A stretch of DNA of 64,000 bases from positions 1 through 64,000 of the forward strand of contig JBIOWF010000229.1 in assembly GCA_044868295.1 (NCBI GenBank). The letters are read 5' to 3'. Under the pieces are notes generated by a model, which was given only the letters and a program-made list of their open reading frames with translations, ran no database searches and was not told where the DNA came from. How positions within the stretch are numbered: the first letter of the stretch is position 1; each line of letters starts with the position of its first letter. A program made the position numbers and the translations under genes. The stretch is from JBIOWF01 sp044868295. Its GTDB lineage: Bacteria; Actinomycetota; Actinomycetes; Streptosporangiales; Streptosporangiaceae. This document shows, piece after piece, positions 20,540 to 28,863 of the stretch.

Positions 20540-21775
20540 ATGCTTGTCAGAACTATGGTGCTCACGGCGGCAACTCTTGCCGTCCTGCCTTTCAGCATGG
20601 CCTCGGCCGGGATCAGGCAACCCAGCGTCGTGTCGGACGATCCCGTCGACACGACTCCGCACGTGCTCGACGGCATCGTCAACGCCTTAGCGCTCGTGGG
20701 CGACACGGTGATCGTGGGCGGCGACTTCGGCACCGTGCGCGACGCCGGGAGCCGGACCCAGCTGTCACGTGCCAATATCTTCGCCTTCGACCTGCGCACC
20801 GGCAAGATCGACCGCGAATTCGCCCCGGACCTCGACGGCCCCGTCAGCGCGCTGGCGCCGGGCCGGAGCGGCACCGTCTACGTCGGCGGATCCTTCAACG
20901 GCCCCGGCCGGGGGCTTGCCCGGCTGAGCGTCGCCGACGGGTCACCCGTGGACTCGTTCTCCGCCCCCGTCTACGGCGGTGACGTGTCCAGCCTGGTGCG
21001 ACAGGACAACCGGTTATACGTCGGGGGCGACTTCATCGGGATCGGCCGCACCGCCCGTACGGCTCTCGCCCGGGTCGACGCGACGACGGGCGCCGTGGAT
21101 CCGGACTTCCGGGTCACGCCGGGGGGCGGCCGAGGCGGTGACACCAAGGTGTACGCGATGGCCGCCACGCGGGACCGGCTCGCCATCGACGGTTCGTTCA
21201 CGACGCTCGACGGCCTCCCCCGGCCTCAGCTCGGCCTGATCGACCTCACCACCTCCAGGGTGGCCGACTGGCGCACGGACGTGTACGCACCGGAGTGCAT
21301 GCCGGTGTTCCCGTCATATGTGCGAGGGCTCGACTTCGCGCCGGACGGGAAGTACTTCGTGGTGGTCACGACCGGTGGCCCGGCGCCGCACACCAGGAAG
21401 CTGTGTGATTCCGCCGCCCGTTTCGAGACTTACTCCCGTGGTGACCGGATCCACCCGACCTGGGTGAACCGCACCGGCGGCGACTCCCTCTACGCGGTCA
21501 CCGTGACGGGGTCGGCGGTCTACGTGGGAGGGCACCAGCGCTGGCTGAACAACCCCCTGGGCTCCGACTTCGCCGGGCGTGGAGCGGTCCCGCGGCCGGG
21601 CATCGGGGCGATCGATCCCGTCACCGGTAAGGCCCAAAGCTGGAACCCCACGAGGGAAAGAGGAATCGGAGTAAAGGCGTTCCTCGCGGTAAAGGAGGGG
21701 ATCTTGGTGGGAAGCGACACCACCCGGCTCGGCCATGAGTACCATGCCCGGGTCGGTATGTTCCCGACGTCCTAG
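20540..21775 (+). CDS. Secreted beta-propeller-like protein (delta-60-type repeats)
   Basis: The 411-residue protein starts with a signal peptide (hydrophobic core LTAATLAVLPF, likely cleavage after ASA). The mature part has repeated blades with the pattern V-x-V-G-G-D/S-F: VIVGGDF, VYVGGSF, LYVGGDF, LAIDGSF, VYVGGHQ. Such repeats are typical of extracellular propeller proteins of actinobacteria (DUF5122-like). No catalytic motif is seen and the function is unknown. The gene is convergent with the DUF4229 gene and the two stop regions share four bases (CTAG). Confidence 0.8.
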   Translation: MLVRTMVLTAATLAVLPFSMASAGIRQPSVVSDDPVDTTPHVLDGIVNALALVGDTVIVGGDFGTVRDAGSRTQLSRANIFAFDLRTGKIDREFAPDLDGPVSALAPGRSGTVYVGGSFNGPGRGLARLSVADGSPVDSFSAPVYGGDVSSLVRQDNRLYVGGDFIGIGRTARTALARVDATTGAVDPDFRVTPGGGRGGDTKVYAMAATRDRLAIDGSFTTLDGLPRPQLGLIDLTTSRVADWRTDVYAPECMPVFPSYVRGLDFAPDGKYFVVVTTGGPAPHTRKLCDSAARFETYSRGDRIHPTWVNRTGGDSLYAVTVTGSAVYVGGHQRWLNNPLGSDFAGRGAVPRPGIGAIDPVTGKAQSWNPTRERGIGVKAFLAVKEGILVGSDTTRLGHEYHARVGMFPTS

Positions 21776-21978
21776 ACTTCCTTGGCTCGCCGATTCTTGG
21801 TCATCCGCTCGCTGACCGCGTCGCGCTGCTTCGACAGCAGCACGTAGCTGGCGAGCCCACTGATCACGAATGCCCCGGCGAGCAGCAGATACGTGCGCGC
21901 GCCGAGGAGATAGAGGACGGCGAGCGCGACGGCGAACAAGCCAAGTCGCAAGACTGTGTAAACGAGTAACGGACGCAC
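21772..21978 (-). CDS. Small DUF4229-type membrane protein
   Basis: The 68-residue protein has two hydrophobic helices (VYTVLRLGLFAVALAVLYLL and LLLAGAFVISGLASYVLL) and a basic C-terminal tail KNRRAKEV. This fits the DUF4229 family, a small actinobacterial membrane protein often coded near menaquinone genes. Function is unknown. Its stop overlaps the stop of the propeller gene on the other strand. Confidence 0.75.
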   Translation of the reverse strand: MRPLLVYTVLRLGLFAVALAVLYLLGARTYLLLAGAFVISGLASYVLLSKQRDAVSERMTKNRRAKEV

Positions 21979-22235
21979 AGCGTCGAGGTTACGTGACTAT
22001 CCCCCTGATGACGTCTCTTCGCATCGGGCGCGGGCGCTGCTAGTGTTCCCAAGAGGGCGCTTTTGTAAAGAAACACCCATGAGCACCCCAAAGAGGCTCT
22101 ATCATATAACAATCGGGCACTGAGCTGATAACAACCCGTGATCTTCTACGAAAACCGCGGATAAATCAGGCTTCGCTCGGCACACTGGTTACCTGTCCGC
22201 CCGCTGCAGGACGCGGGATGCGAGGGGGAGAGATT

Positions 22236-22457
22236 GTGGAGAGTAGCAGCGAGCGACTGCTGACCCCGGGAGAGGTTGCCGCCCTTTTCCGGGTCGACCC
22301 GAAAACCGTGACACGCTGGGCCGCGGCGGGGCGTATCAGTAGTATCCGTACCCCCGGAGGGCACCGGCGTTTCCGCGAGTCGGAAGTGCACGCCCTTCTT
22401 CGTGGAGAGGACGTCCTCACGGCCGACCGGCCTAACGGCGACTCACCGCGAGTTTGA
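22236..22457 (+). CDS. bldC: Developmental regulator BldC (MerR-like HTH)
   Basis: The 73-residue protein consists of one winged helix-turn-helix: LLTPGEVAALFRVDPKTVTRWAAAGRI, then TPGGHRRFRESEVHALL (read in segments). This is nearly the Streptomyces BldC sequence. BldC binds DNA as head-to-tail oligomers on direct repeats and delays sporulation in Streptomyces. I choose the GTG at 22236 because GGGGGAG lies six bases before it; an ATG at 22218 is in frame but would put that ribosome-binding site inside the gene. The 257-base AT-rich upstream region likely holds the promoter. Confidence 0.9.
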   Translation: MESSSERLLTPGEVAALFRVDPKTVTRWAAAGRISSIRTPGGHRRFRESEVHALLRGEDVLTADRPNGDSPRV

Positions 22458-22475
22458 TGCACTGACCAGCACCAA

Positions 22476-22512
22476 GGTGATCCTGCGCGCTCCCGGACGC
22501 CGCAGGGTCACC
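22476..22512 (+). terminator. Hairpin after bldC
   Basis: GGTGATCCTGCG and CGCAGGGTCACC form a 12-bp stem with one mismatch and a 13-base loop, starting 18 bases after the bldC stop. No U-tract follows, as is usual for actinomycete terminators. Confidence 0.6.
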
Positions 22513-22640
22513 CTAGTCAGTCCTGGCCGACCCCGGCCACCAGTTTTTCGATCTGCTCCTGCTCGGCTCGGTCCTGCTCAACTCAATAGCTGTATGGCCC
22601 GTTTCGCCGCGAACGCACAGCGAGCACGTCATCCGCGTCA

Positions 22641-22907
22641 TCAGCCGGCGTCTTCGTCCACAGCCCGGCCCGGCTCGCGAGCGGCCTTGAAGGCGAGGAA
22701 CTCCCGCTCCAGGTCGTCGTTCTCCTCCCGCCACCGGCGCCGCCGCTCGGCCTCCTCCTCCTCGGTGATCGATTCAGCCAGCCAGCGATCGTAGTCCGGC
22801 TCCCCCGGAGCGATCTCCACGTACGCGTTGCCGATCAGGCGCCCATCATCGCTGGTCAGTGATTGCGGCACGCGCAGGGTCCCGTCAGCGAGCCGGATCA
22901 CGTACAT
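22641..22907 (-). CDS. Small charged protein downstream of metallopeptidase
   Basis: The 88-residue protein starts MYVIRLADGTLRVPQSL and has a predicted amphipathic, highly charged helix (EEEEAERRRRWREENDDLER) in its C-terminal half. No signal peptide or membrane helix is seen. I do not recognise the family. It begins ten bases after the stop of the metallopeptidase gene, so the two are probably co-transcribed. A chaperone, inhibitor or immunity-like role is possible but only inferred from position. Confidence 0.65.
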   Translation of the reverse strand: MYVIRLADGTLRVPQSLTSDDGRLIGNAYVEIAPGEPDYDRWLAESITEEEEAERRRRWREENDDLEREFLAFKAAREPGRAVDEDAG

Positions 22908-22917
22908 CCACGATCAC

Positions 22918-23658
22918 CTAGATTCCATAGCGCCTGTTGAAGAACAGCATGACGTTGAGCGCCGTCCGCGTGTCACCGCCGAGCATGTCCACCAGGGCCG
23001 GACGCTGCCGCGACGCGATCGCCGCGAAGGCGTCGGCGAAGAACTCCTTGCGCCCGAGGCCGCCGGACTGCCGATGGAACGCCGAGGCGAGCAGCGGCAC
23101 GCACTCTTCGTAGAGCGCGACGAACTCGGGAGAGTCCGACACCCACTCTCCCGGACCGGCGTCCACGTCGTCCAGAGCATGACCGACTTCGTGCATCATC
23201 ACATCGGGTGTGGGCGACGGCCGGTCCCCTACGACGATCTTGCGGTCGCCGTACGCGCCCGCGCAGATGTCCCAGGTGGCGCGGCCGGAAGGGAGCGGGG
23301 CACCGCGCAGATAGCCCATGTCGTCGAGATCGGGGACGCCGCCCCGGCCGACGTAGATGCCGTCCAGGCCGACGGCCAGCTTGGCCTTCAGCCGCTCGGG
23401 CAGGCGCGCCAGGCTGTCCACGGCCCGTACGGCGTCCGCCGAGGGCGGCCCCTCGGCCGCGTCCCACTGCCGGCAGAGAACCTGCTCCAGCGCCCCGCAG
23501 TGCCGGCGACCGTCCCTGTGGTCCGGCTCGTCGGGCCGGTGCGGCTCGGCGTACACGGGCTGGTCGTCGAGCTCGAAGTCCCGCCACGTGTACTGCGGCC
23601 GGTCCACCACTGGCGCGGTGACGGCGTGCATCCGCTCGACCGTCCGCTCCGGCGACAT
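22918..23658 (-). CDS. Lethal-factor-like zinc metallopeptidase
   Basis: The 246-residue protein has the zincin motif HEVGH in PDVMMHEVGHALDD. About 45 residues later comes GRKEFFADAFAAI, which supplies the third ligand glutamate in the manner of anthrax lethal factor-like (ATLF) peptidases. There is no signal peptide or membrane segment. I take the ATG at 23658 because CAGGAG precedes it; open frame extends up to 23868 with an ATG at 23757. The substrate is unknown. A small charged protein follows. In other bacteria this fold occurs in secreted toxins, but a housekeeping role cannot be excluded. Confidence 0.72.
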   Translation of the reverse strand: MSPERTVERMHAVTAPVVDRPQYTWRDFELDDQPVYAEPHRPDEPDHRDGRRHCGALEQVLCRQWDAAEGPPSADAVRAVDSLARLPERLKAKLAVGLDGIYVGRGGVPDLDDMGYLRGAPLPSGRATWDICAGAYGDRKIVVGDRPSPTPDVMMHEVGHALDDVDAGPGEWVSDSPEFVALYEECVPLLASAFHRQSGGLGRKEFFADAFAAIASRQRPALVDMLGGDTRTALNVMLFFNRRYGI

Positions 23659-23933
23659 CTCGGACGTCTCCTGCGGACGGTGAAGCGACGAGTCCGGCCC
23701 CCGCTGCCACCACCGCGACCCTCGCCGGTGACGGCCTCTATCGCCCGGCTGTGCCATCGCACCTACCACTGCCTCGCATCGCCACCCACGGTGCCCATCG
23801 CCCTCGCCGCCCCTCACGACTCCGAAGCGGTACCGGTCCACCGTACGTTGCCGCTCCCGCCCCGTCATCCCGAATGATGTACGGCTCTCGCCCCAGGAAC
23901 ACGATTACGCGCCGTATGGCTTAACGTGTGGGC

Positions 23934-24245
23934 ATGCCTAACGTGATTGTCGGTCTGGCGTTGCTGGGCTTCTGGCTCTACTGCCTGTTCGATGTGATCA
24001 CGACGCCGGAGGCTTCGGTCCGCAACATGCCCAAGCTGATTTGGGTCCTCATCGTGGTGCTCCTTGCCGACTTGGGCGGCGTGTTCTGGCTGTTCCTCGG
24101 CCGTCCCAAAGCCATGGCGACGCCAATGCCGCCCGCCGAGCCCGGGACGCGGCAGTGGCCCCCGCAGAGCCGGGCACCGCGCGGGCCGGACGACGACCCG
24201 GAGTTCCTGCGCAAGCTGGAGCGCCGCCTGCGGGACGAGGACTGA
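23934..24245 (+). CDS. PLDc_N-type small membrane protein
   Basis: The 103-residue protein has two helices (VIVGLALLGFWLYCLFDVI and LIWVLIVVLLADLGGVFWLF) separated by a short loop with TPEASVRNMPK. This is the phospholipase D nuclease N-terminal (PLDc_N) pattern. The proline-rich cytoplasmic tail ends in a charged helix, PEFLRKLERRLRDED. It lacks any phospholipase domain. The ATG at 23934 has no ribosome-binding site and lies just after a TATGGCT-like -10, so it may be nearly leaderless. Function unknown. Confidence 0.75.
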   Translation: MPNVIVGLALLGFWLYCLFDVITTPEASVRNMPKLIWVLIVVLLADLGGVFWLFLGRPKAMATPMPPAEPGTRQWPPQSRAPRGPDDDPEFLRKLERRLRDED

Positions 24246-24270
24246 CCTCAGGACCGGCCGTGCGGACTGA

Positions 24271-25227
24271 TCACTTCGGGACGTCGGCGTAGGAGTGCAG
24301 GCCGCTGAAGAAGATGTTCACGCCGATCAGGTTGAACAGCAGGCAGCCGAACGCGACCAGCGAGACGATCATGACTGCCTTGCCGCGCCAGCCGGCGGTC
24401 GCCCGTGCGTGCAGGTAGGCGGCGTACGCGACCCACGTGATGAACGCCCAGACCTCCTTGGGGTCCCAGCCCCAGTAACGGCCCCACGCCCGGTCCGCCC
24501 ACAGGGCGCCGGCGATGACGGCGAAGGTCCAGATCGGGAACGAGATCACGATCGCGCGGTGGGCGACGCGCTCCAGGTCGCTCTTCGAGGGCAGGACGGA
24601 CAGCCGCCCGTCGTCGCGGATCAGGTACAGGATCGCGCAGACCCCGGCGACGATGAAGAGGCCGCTGGCGACCACCGCCGCGGTGACGTGGATGGCGATC
24701 CAGTAGGAGTTCAGCGCGGGCATCACCGGGCCGGCCTGAACGTGCAGGAAGAGCACCGCGAAGCCGAGCCCGAGCGCGGCCGTCACGGTCACGAACGCGC
24801 CGAGGAAGCGGATGGGCTGGCGGACCAGCAGCACCAGGAACGCGGTCACGGCGGCGAAAGAGATGGCCACCACGAACTCGTACATGTTGCCCCACGGCCA
24901 CCGGTCCACCGCGAGGCCACGGGTGAGGATCCCGGCGAGGTTGGCGGCCCAGCCGATCCAGGTGATCACGACCCCCGCCGCACCGGCCTTGACCGCCCAC
25001 GCCGCGGGCTCCGGTCCCGTACGGCTCTCGCCCGCCGACGGCACGTCCACGGCGGTACCGCCGTCGGGGCCGACCGAGACCCGCTCGCGGGTGGCGGCAG
25101 CCGTACGGGCACGCCCGAACGCGAGCTCCAGCGCATAGGCGATCATGGCGGCCAGATACAGCAGCACGGTCGCCAGGATGAGCTGGTCGCTCAGCGTGGC
25201 GAGTCCTTCGTTGACCTGGGTGGGCAT
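24271..25227 (-). CDS. ccsB: Cytochrome c biogenesis protein CcsB/CcsA (haem handling)
   Basis: The 318-residue multi-spanning protein has the tryptophan-rich haem motif in GRYWGWDPKEVWAFITWVAY near residue 235, flanked by conserved histidines in membrane segments (EFV-type helix and AYLHAR). Together with ResB it forms the system II cytochrome c synthetase, which exports haem and attaches it to apocytochromes outside the membrane. The gene starts four bases after the resB stop. It is the last gene of the phosphatase-tlpA-ccdA-resB-ccsB run. Confidence 0.92.
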   Translation of the reverse strand: MPTQVNEGLATLSDQLILATVLLYLAAMIAYALELAFGRARTAAATRERVSVGPDGGTAVDVPSAGESRTGPEPAAWAVKAGAAGVVITWIGWAANLAGILTRGLAVDRWPWGNMYEFVVAISFAAVTAFLVLLVRQPIRFLGAFVTVTAALGLGFAVLFLHVQAGPVMPALNSYWIAIHVTAAVVASGLFIVAGVCAILYLIRDDGRLSVLPSKSDLERVAHRAIVISFPIWTFAVIAGALWADRAWGRYWGWDPKEVWAFITWVAYAAYLHARATAGWRGKAVMIVSLVAFGCLLFNLIGVNIFFSGLHSYADVPK

Positions 25228-25230
25228 CTC

Positions 25231-26799
25231 TTACTCCTCCGGCACTGGCACGCCGCGGAGCATCGCGACGATCTCGGCGAACTCCTGCGCGATGGCCGCG
25301 CCTCCGCCTTCGGTGCGGGCCAATCCTCCCACTGTGACCGCCCGGCCCGTTATCCGCACCCAGATGCGACGGCGCCGGATCGTCAGGGAGAGCACCAGCC
25401 CGATCACGGCGGCGGCCGCCGCCAGGAGGGCGGGCATCCGGCCCGGGTCATAGGTCGTCTGGAGGCTGATCCACTCCTTGACCCCGGTGAACTGGATCTT
25501 CCCGGCGCCGTCCGCGAGGTCCAGGGTGTCGCCGACATTGAGCGGCTTCGGCTGGTGGGACATCTTGCCCAGCGGCTTCAGCTTGTCGGTGTCGAGCTGG
25601 TAGACCGACTGCGGCTGCCCCGACTTCATGCCGAGATCGCCGGCGAATGGGAAGACCTGGACCGTCGGGTTGGCCGCGCCGGGGAACACCGACACCCAGC
25701 TCCCGCCGTTCGGGACCGTGGTGGGCAGGAAGCGAACGAGGAAGCCGAGCTGGTCGGGCTGGGCGTCGGGCGCCTTGATGACGCATTCGGACGTGTAGGT
25801 CGCCTGGTCGTTCGCCAGGCACGGAACCGGCCCTTCGAACGCCGTCTGTCCTTTGCCGTCGATCACCTTGAACGTCGGGGCGTACCCGTGGCCGATCAGG
25901 TAGGTGAGGGTGCCGTTGACGTCGAGCGGGTCATTGACCTTGAGGACGACGTCTCTGGCGGGCGAGGAGGGCGAGTCCTGGACCGACAGCGTCGCCGAGT
26001 AGTCGAGCGGCTGGCCCTGCTTCTCACCCGCGGCGACGTAGGTGGCCTGGAAGTCCTTCAGCGTGAACGAGTACGGCTCCAGGGACTCGGCCGACACCCG
26101 CTGGCCGGGCATGTACCTGTCGTAGGCGGCCACCGTGTTGGCGAAGCCCTCGCCCTCCACGACGAGGACGTTTCCGCGGTAGCCGTACAGGCCGCCCGCG
26201 CCGACGGCGAAGAGCAGCACGAGCAGCGCGAGGTGGAACACCAGGTTGCCGGTTTCGCGCAGGTGGCCCTTCTCGGCCGCGACCCAGCCATCTCCGGTGA
26301 CGACCCGGAACCGCCTCCTCCGGAGTCGCTCCGCCACGTCGTCGACGGTCAGGTCGGCGTCGAACTCGTCGCTGTGCGGCAGCCGGCGCAGGTTGCGCGG
26401 CGCCGCGGGCGGGCGGCGGCGGATCTCCTTGAGGTGGACGAGCGCCCGTGGGAACACGCACCCCGCGAGCGAGATGAACAGCAGCAGGTAGATGGCCGCG
26501 AACCAGGGTGACGTGAAGACGTCGAACAGCCAGAACCGGTCCAGCCACTCGGCCTCGGCCGGGTTGTTCGCGAAATATTGGGCGACCTTGCCCGGGTCGA
26601 CGCCGCGCTGCGGGTAGATCGAGCCGGGCACCGAGCCCAGCGCGAACAGGAACAACAGGATCAGCGCCGTGCGCATCGACGTGAGCGTCCGCCAGCCCCA
26701 CCGCAGCCAGCCGACGGGGCCGAGCCCGACCGGCCGGACGGCCTCCGCTGGGACCTCCTCGATGGCCCGTGGTGTCTCGGTCTCGTTTGGCACAGTCAT
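25231..26799 (-). CDS. resB: Cytochrome c biogenesis protein ResB
   Basis: The 522-residue protein has three N-terminal helices, a large exported domain and a final helix before the C-terminus, as in ResB/Ccs1. Family text includes MRTALILLFLFALGSVPGS and LFDVFTSPWFAAIYLLLF. I place the start at the ATG at 26799, which shares one base with the ccdA stop (TGATG). The longer open frame upstream is a shadow of ccdA. It is the partner of CcsB in haem ligation. Confidence 0.92.
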   Translation of the reverse strand: MTVPNETETPRAIEEVPAEAVRPVGLGPVGWLRWGWRTLTSMRTALILLFLFALGSVPGSIYPQRGVDPGKVAQYFANNPAEAEWLDRFWLFDVFTSPWFAAIYLLLFISLAGCVFPRALVHLKEIRRRPPAAPRNLRRLPHSDEFDADLTVDDVAERLRRRRFRVVTGDGWVAAEKGHLRETGNLVFHLALLVLLFAVGAGGLYGYRGNVLVVEGEGFANTVAAYDRYMPGQRVSAESLEPYSFTLKDFQATYVAAGEKQGQPLDYSATLSVQDSPSSPARDVVLKVNDPLDVNGTLTYLIGHGYAPTFKVIDGKGQTAFEGPVPCLANDQATYTSECVIKAPDAQPDQLGFLVRFLPTTVPNGGSWVSVFPGAANPTVQVFPFAGDLGMKSGQPQSVYQLDTDKLKPLGKMSHQPKPLNVGDTLDLADGAGKIQFTGVKEWISLQTTYDPGRMPALLAAAAAVIGLVLSLTIRRRRIWVRITGRAVTVGGLARTEGGGAAIAQEFAEIVAMLRGVPVPEE

Positions 26800-27539
26800 C
26801 AGATCACCGGTTCGAATCCGCCCACCCAGCCCTGCAGCCCCGCGACGAGGTCCCCCCAGAGGCCGGTGACGAGCAGCAGGCCGACGGCGACCAGCATGGC
26901 ACCACCGACGCGCGTGATGAGCGGGGAGTGGCGGCGGACCGTCTTGAACGCGGCCAGCGCCTTGCGATAGGCCAGCCCGGCCAGCACGAAGGGAAGCCCG
27001 AGACCCAGCGCGTACGCGAAGGCGAGCGTGGCGCCACGGGCGGCGCTGCCCTGGTCGACGGAGAGCGTGAGGACCACGGCGAGCGTCGGCCCGATGCACG
27101 GCGTCCAGCCGAGCCCGAAGACGACACCGAGCAGCGGCGCGCCCGCCAGCCCGGCCGCCGGGAGCCGGTGGATGCGCATGTCGCGCTGGAGGCCGGGAAT
27201 CAGGCCGAGGAAGGCCAGGCCGAGAACGATCGTCAGACCGCCGAGCACGCGGGTGATGACGTCGGCGCTGCCGAGCAGAACGCCTCCGAGCCCGCCGAAC
27301 AACGCGCCGCCCAGCACGAACACGGCCGCGAAGCCGAGGACGAAGAGGGCACTGCCGAGGACCATCCGGCTCCGCTTCGGGTCGCCGCTCATGCCCGTGA
27401 CGTACGACAGGTAGCCGGGGACCAGCGGCAGCACGCACGGCGAGAGGAACGACACCAGGCCGGCCGCCACCGCGATGGGCACGGCGACCAGGAGCGAGCC
27501 GGAGGCGACGGTGCCGGCGAGGTCGGTGGCCATGGTCAT
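26799..27539 (-). CDS. ccdA: Cytochrome c biogenesis protein CcdA (thiol-disulfide transporter)
   Basis: The 246-residue protein has six helices of the DsbD-beta/CcdA type. Redox cysteines are seen in SFLSPCVLPLVPGYLSYV (helix 1) and in GWTPCIGPTLAVVL (helix 4). CcdA moves reducing power across the membrane to an exported thioredoxin, here the TlpA-like lipoprotein coded just upstream. That keeps apocytochrome CXXCH cysteines reduced. The stop overlaps the resB start by one base. Confidence 0.93.
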   Translation of the reverse strand: MTMATDLAGTVASGSLLVAVPIAVAAGLVSFLSPCVLPLVPGYLSYVTGMSGDPKRSRMVLGSALFVLGFAAVFVLGGALFGGLGGVLLGSADVITRVLGGLTIVLGLAFLGLIPGLQRDMRIHRLPAAGLAGAPLLGVVFGLGWTPCIGPTLAVVLTLSVDQGSAARGATLAFAYALGLGLPFVLAGLAYRKALAAFKTVRRHSPLITRVGGAMLVAVGLLLVTGLWGDLVAGLQGWVGGFEPVI

Positions 27540-27548
27540 GCCGTCACG

Positions 27549-28121
27549 TCACTTGCTCTCATCGCTGACCTGGGTGACCGCCGTCAGGAGCTCGTTGTAC
27601 TTGACGGCGCCGAGGGCGCGGGCGGCGATGCGGCCCTGCCTGTCGATGATCAGAGTCGAGGGGATGGCCGCCGGAGGGACGGTGCCCTGGAAGGCGAGCA
27701 GGACCTTGCCGGTCTTGTCGAAGATGCTCGGATAGCCCGGCTGGAGGGCGCGGTCGTAGGCCTGGGCCGATGCCTGGAGGTCCTTGAAGTTGACGCCGAC
27801 GAACTCGACGCCGTCGCCCTTCGTCCTGGCCGCGATGTCCTTCAGCACCGGCGCCTCAGCCCGGCAGGGGGCGCACCAGGAGGCCCAGAAGTTCAGGACG
27901 TAGACCTTGCCCGAGCCGAGCCCGGCCGTACCGCCGTCAAGGGTCGCACCCTCGACCACCGGGGCTTTCGCGCGGTCCGCGGCGTCGAACACCTGAACCT
28001 TGCCGTCGCCCGCGATGAAGCGCGTGTCGCCGGACTGCGGCTGCGCCGCCTGACCGCCCGCGCACCCGGCGACGGCCGTCACGGCCAGCGCGGCGATCAC
28101 ATACAGGCTCTTGGCGGACAC
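27549..28121 (-). CDS. TlpA/ResA-type thioredoxin lipoprotein
   Basis: The protein of about 190 residues starts with a lipoprotein signal (IAALAVTAVAGCAGG). A thioredoxin fold follows, with the active site FWASWCAPCRAEAPVL. It likely reduces apocytochrome c haem-binding cysteines using electrons from CcdA. I use the GTG at 28121; an in-frame GTG farther up would add about a dozen residues. An AGGAG lies 11 bases upstream and is partly paired in a short GGAGATCCTCC dyad, which could hide it. The open frame farther upstream is a shadow of the phosphatase gene. Confidence 0.9.
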   Translation of the reverse strand: MSAKSLYVIAALAVTAVAGCAGGQAAQPQSGDTRFIAGDGKVQVFDAADRAKAPVVEGATLDGGTAGLGSGKVYVLNFWASWCAPCRAEAPVLKDIAARTKGDGVEFVGVNFKDLQASAQAYDRALQPGYPSIFDKTGKVLLAFQGTVPPAAIPSTLIIDRQGRIAARALGAVKYNELLTAVTQVSDESK

Positions 28122-28197
28122 GGGAGGAGGATCTCCTAGCACTACAACCGGTAGAGCTGTCACTCTACCCAGCGTGCACGGCACTCTCGCCAGCGGG

Positions 28198-28836
28198 TCA
28201 GGCGCCCGGGACGGCGTCGCCCCGCAGGAGCGAGCCCGCGGGCTCGCTGTAGCCGACGCTGACGAGCCGGTCGCCTTCGAAAGTGAGGCTGGTGAGGCTG
28301 GCCAGCGAGCACTGGCGACGGCGGGGATCGTGCCACAGCCGACGGCCCTCCGCGGCCAGACGCATGATCCAGATCGGCAACTGGTGGCTGACGAGAACCG
28401 CCTCATGGCCCCGGGCCAGGTCACGGACCTCGTCGATGGCGGACTTCATGCGGGAGACCACGACCATGTACGGCTCGCCCCACGACGGCGCGAACGGGTT
28501 CCTGAAGTGACGGTAGTTGCGAGGGTCGCGGAACACGCCGACGCCGCCCGTCAGCCGCATCCCCTCGAAGACGTTGGCCGCCTCGATCAGCCGGTCATCG
28601 AGCCTGACCTCCAGACCCAGCGCCTCGGCGGAGGGCGCCGCGGTCTCCTGCGCGCGCTCCATCGGCGAGCTCCACAGCTCGACGACGTCACGGCCCGAGA
28701 TCGCCTTGGCGACCGTCTCGGCCATCTGGCGGCCGTTCTCGGAGAGGTGGTAGCCGGGGAGCCTGCCGTACAGGACGCCGCTGGGGTTGTGGACCTCGCC
28801 GTGGCGGAGCAGGTGGACGACCGTGGTCTCAGTCAT
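28198..28836 (-). CDS. Histidine phosphatase (phosphoglycerate mutase-like)
   Basis: The 212-residue protein has the RHGE motif (VVHLLRHGEVHNPSG), with the phospho-accepting histidine near residue 12, and the second conserved histidine in AVLVSHQLPIW. ELWSSPMERAQETA is the family's arginine motif. The substrate is unknown. This gene commonly stands before tlpA-ccdA-resB-ccsB in actinobacteria, as here, so it is probably the first gene of that operon. Confidence 0.88.
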   Translation of the reverse strand: MTETTVVHLLRHGEVHNPSGVLYGRLPGYHLSENGRQMAETVAKAISGRDVVELWSSPMERAQETAAPSAEALGLEVRLDDRLIEAANVFEGMRLTGGVGVFRDPRNYRHFRNPFAPSWGEPYMVVVSRMKSAIDEVRDLARGHEAVLVSHQLPIWIMRLAAEGRRLWHDPRRRQCSLASLTSLTFEGDRLVSVGYSEPAGSLLRGDAVPGA

Positions 28837-28863
28837 GGTGCCGACAAGCCTACCGGTCCTCGT

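Noticed and set aside
26804..26822. GGTTCGAATCCGCC looks like a tRNA T-arm
   Set aside because: It lies inside the 3' end of ccdA and no acceptor stem, anticodon arm or D-arm can be folded around it.
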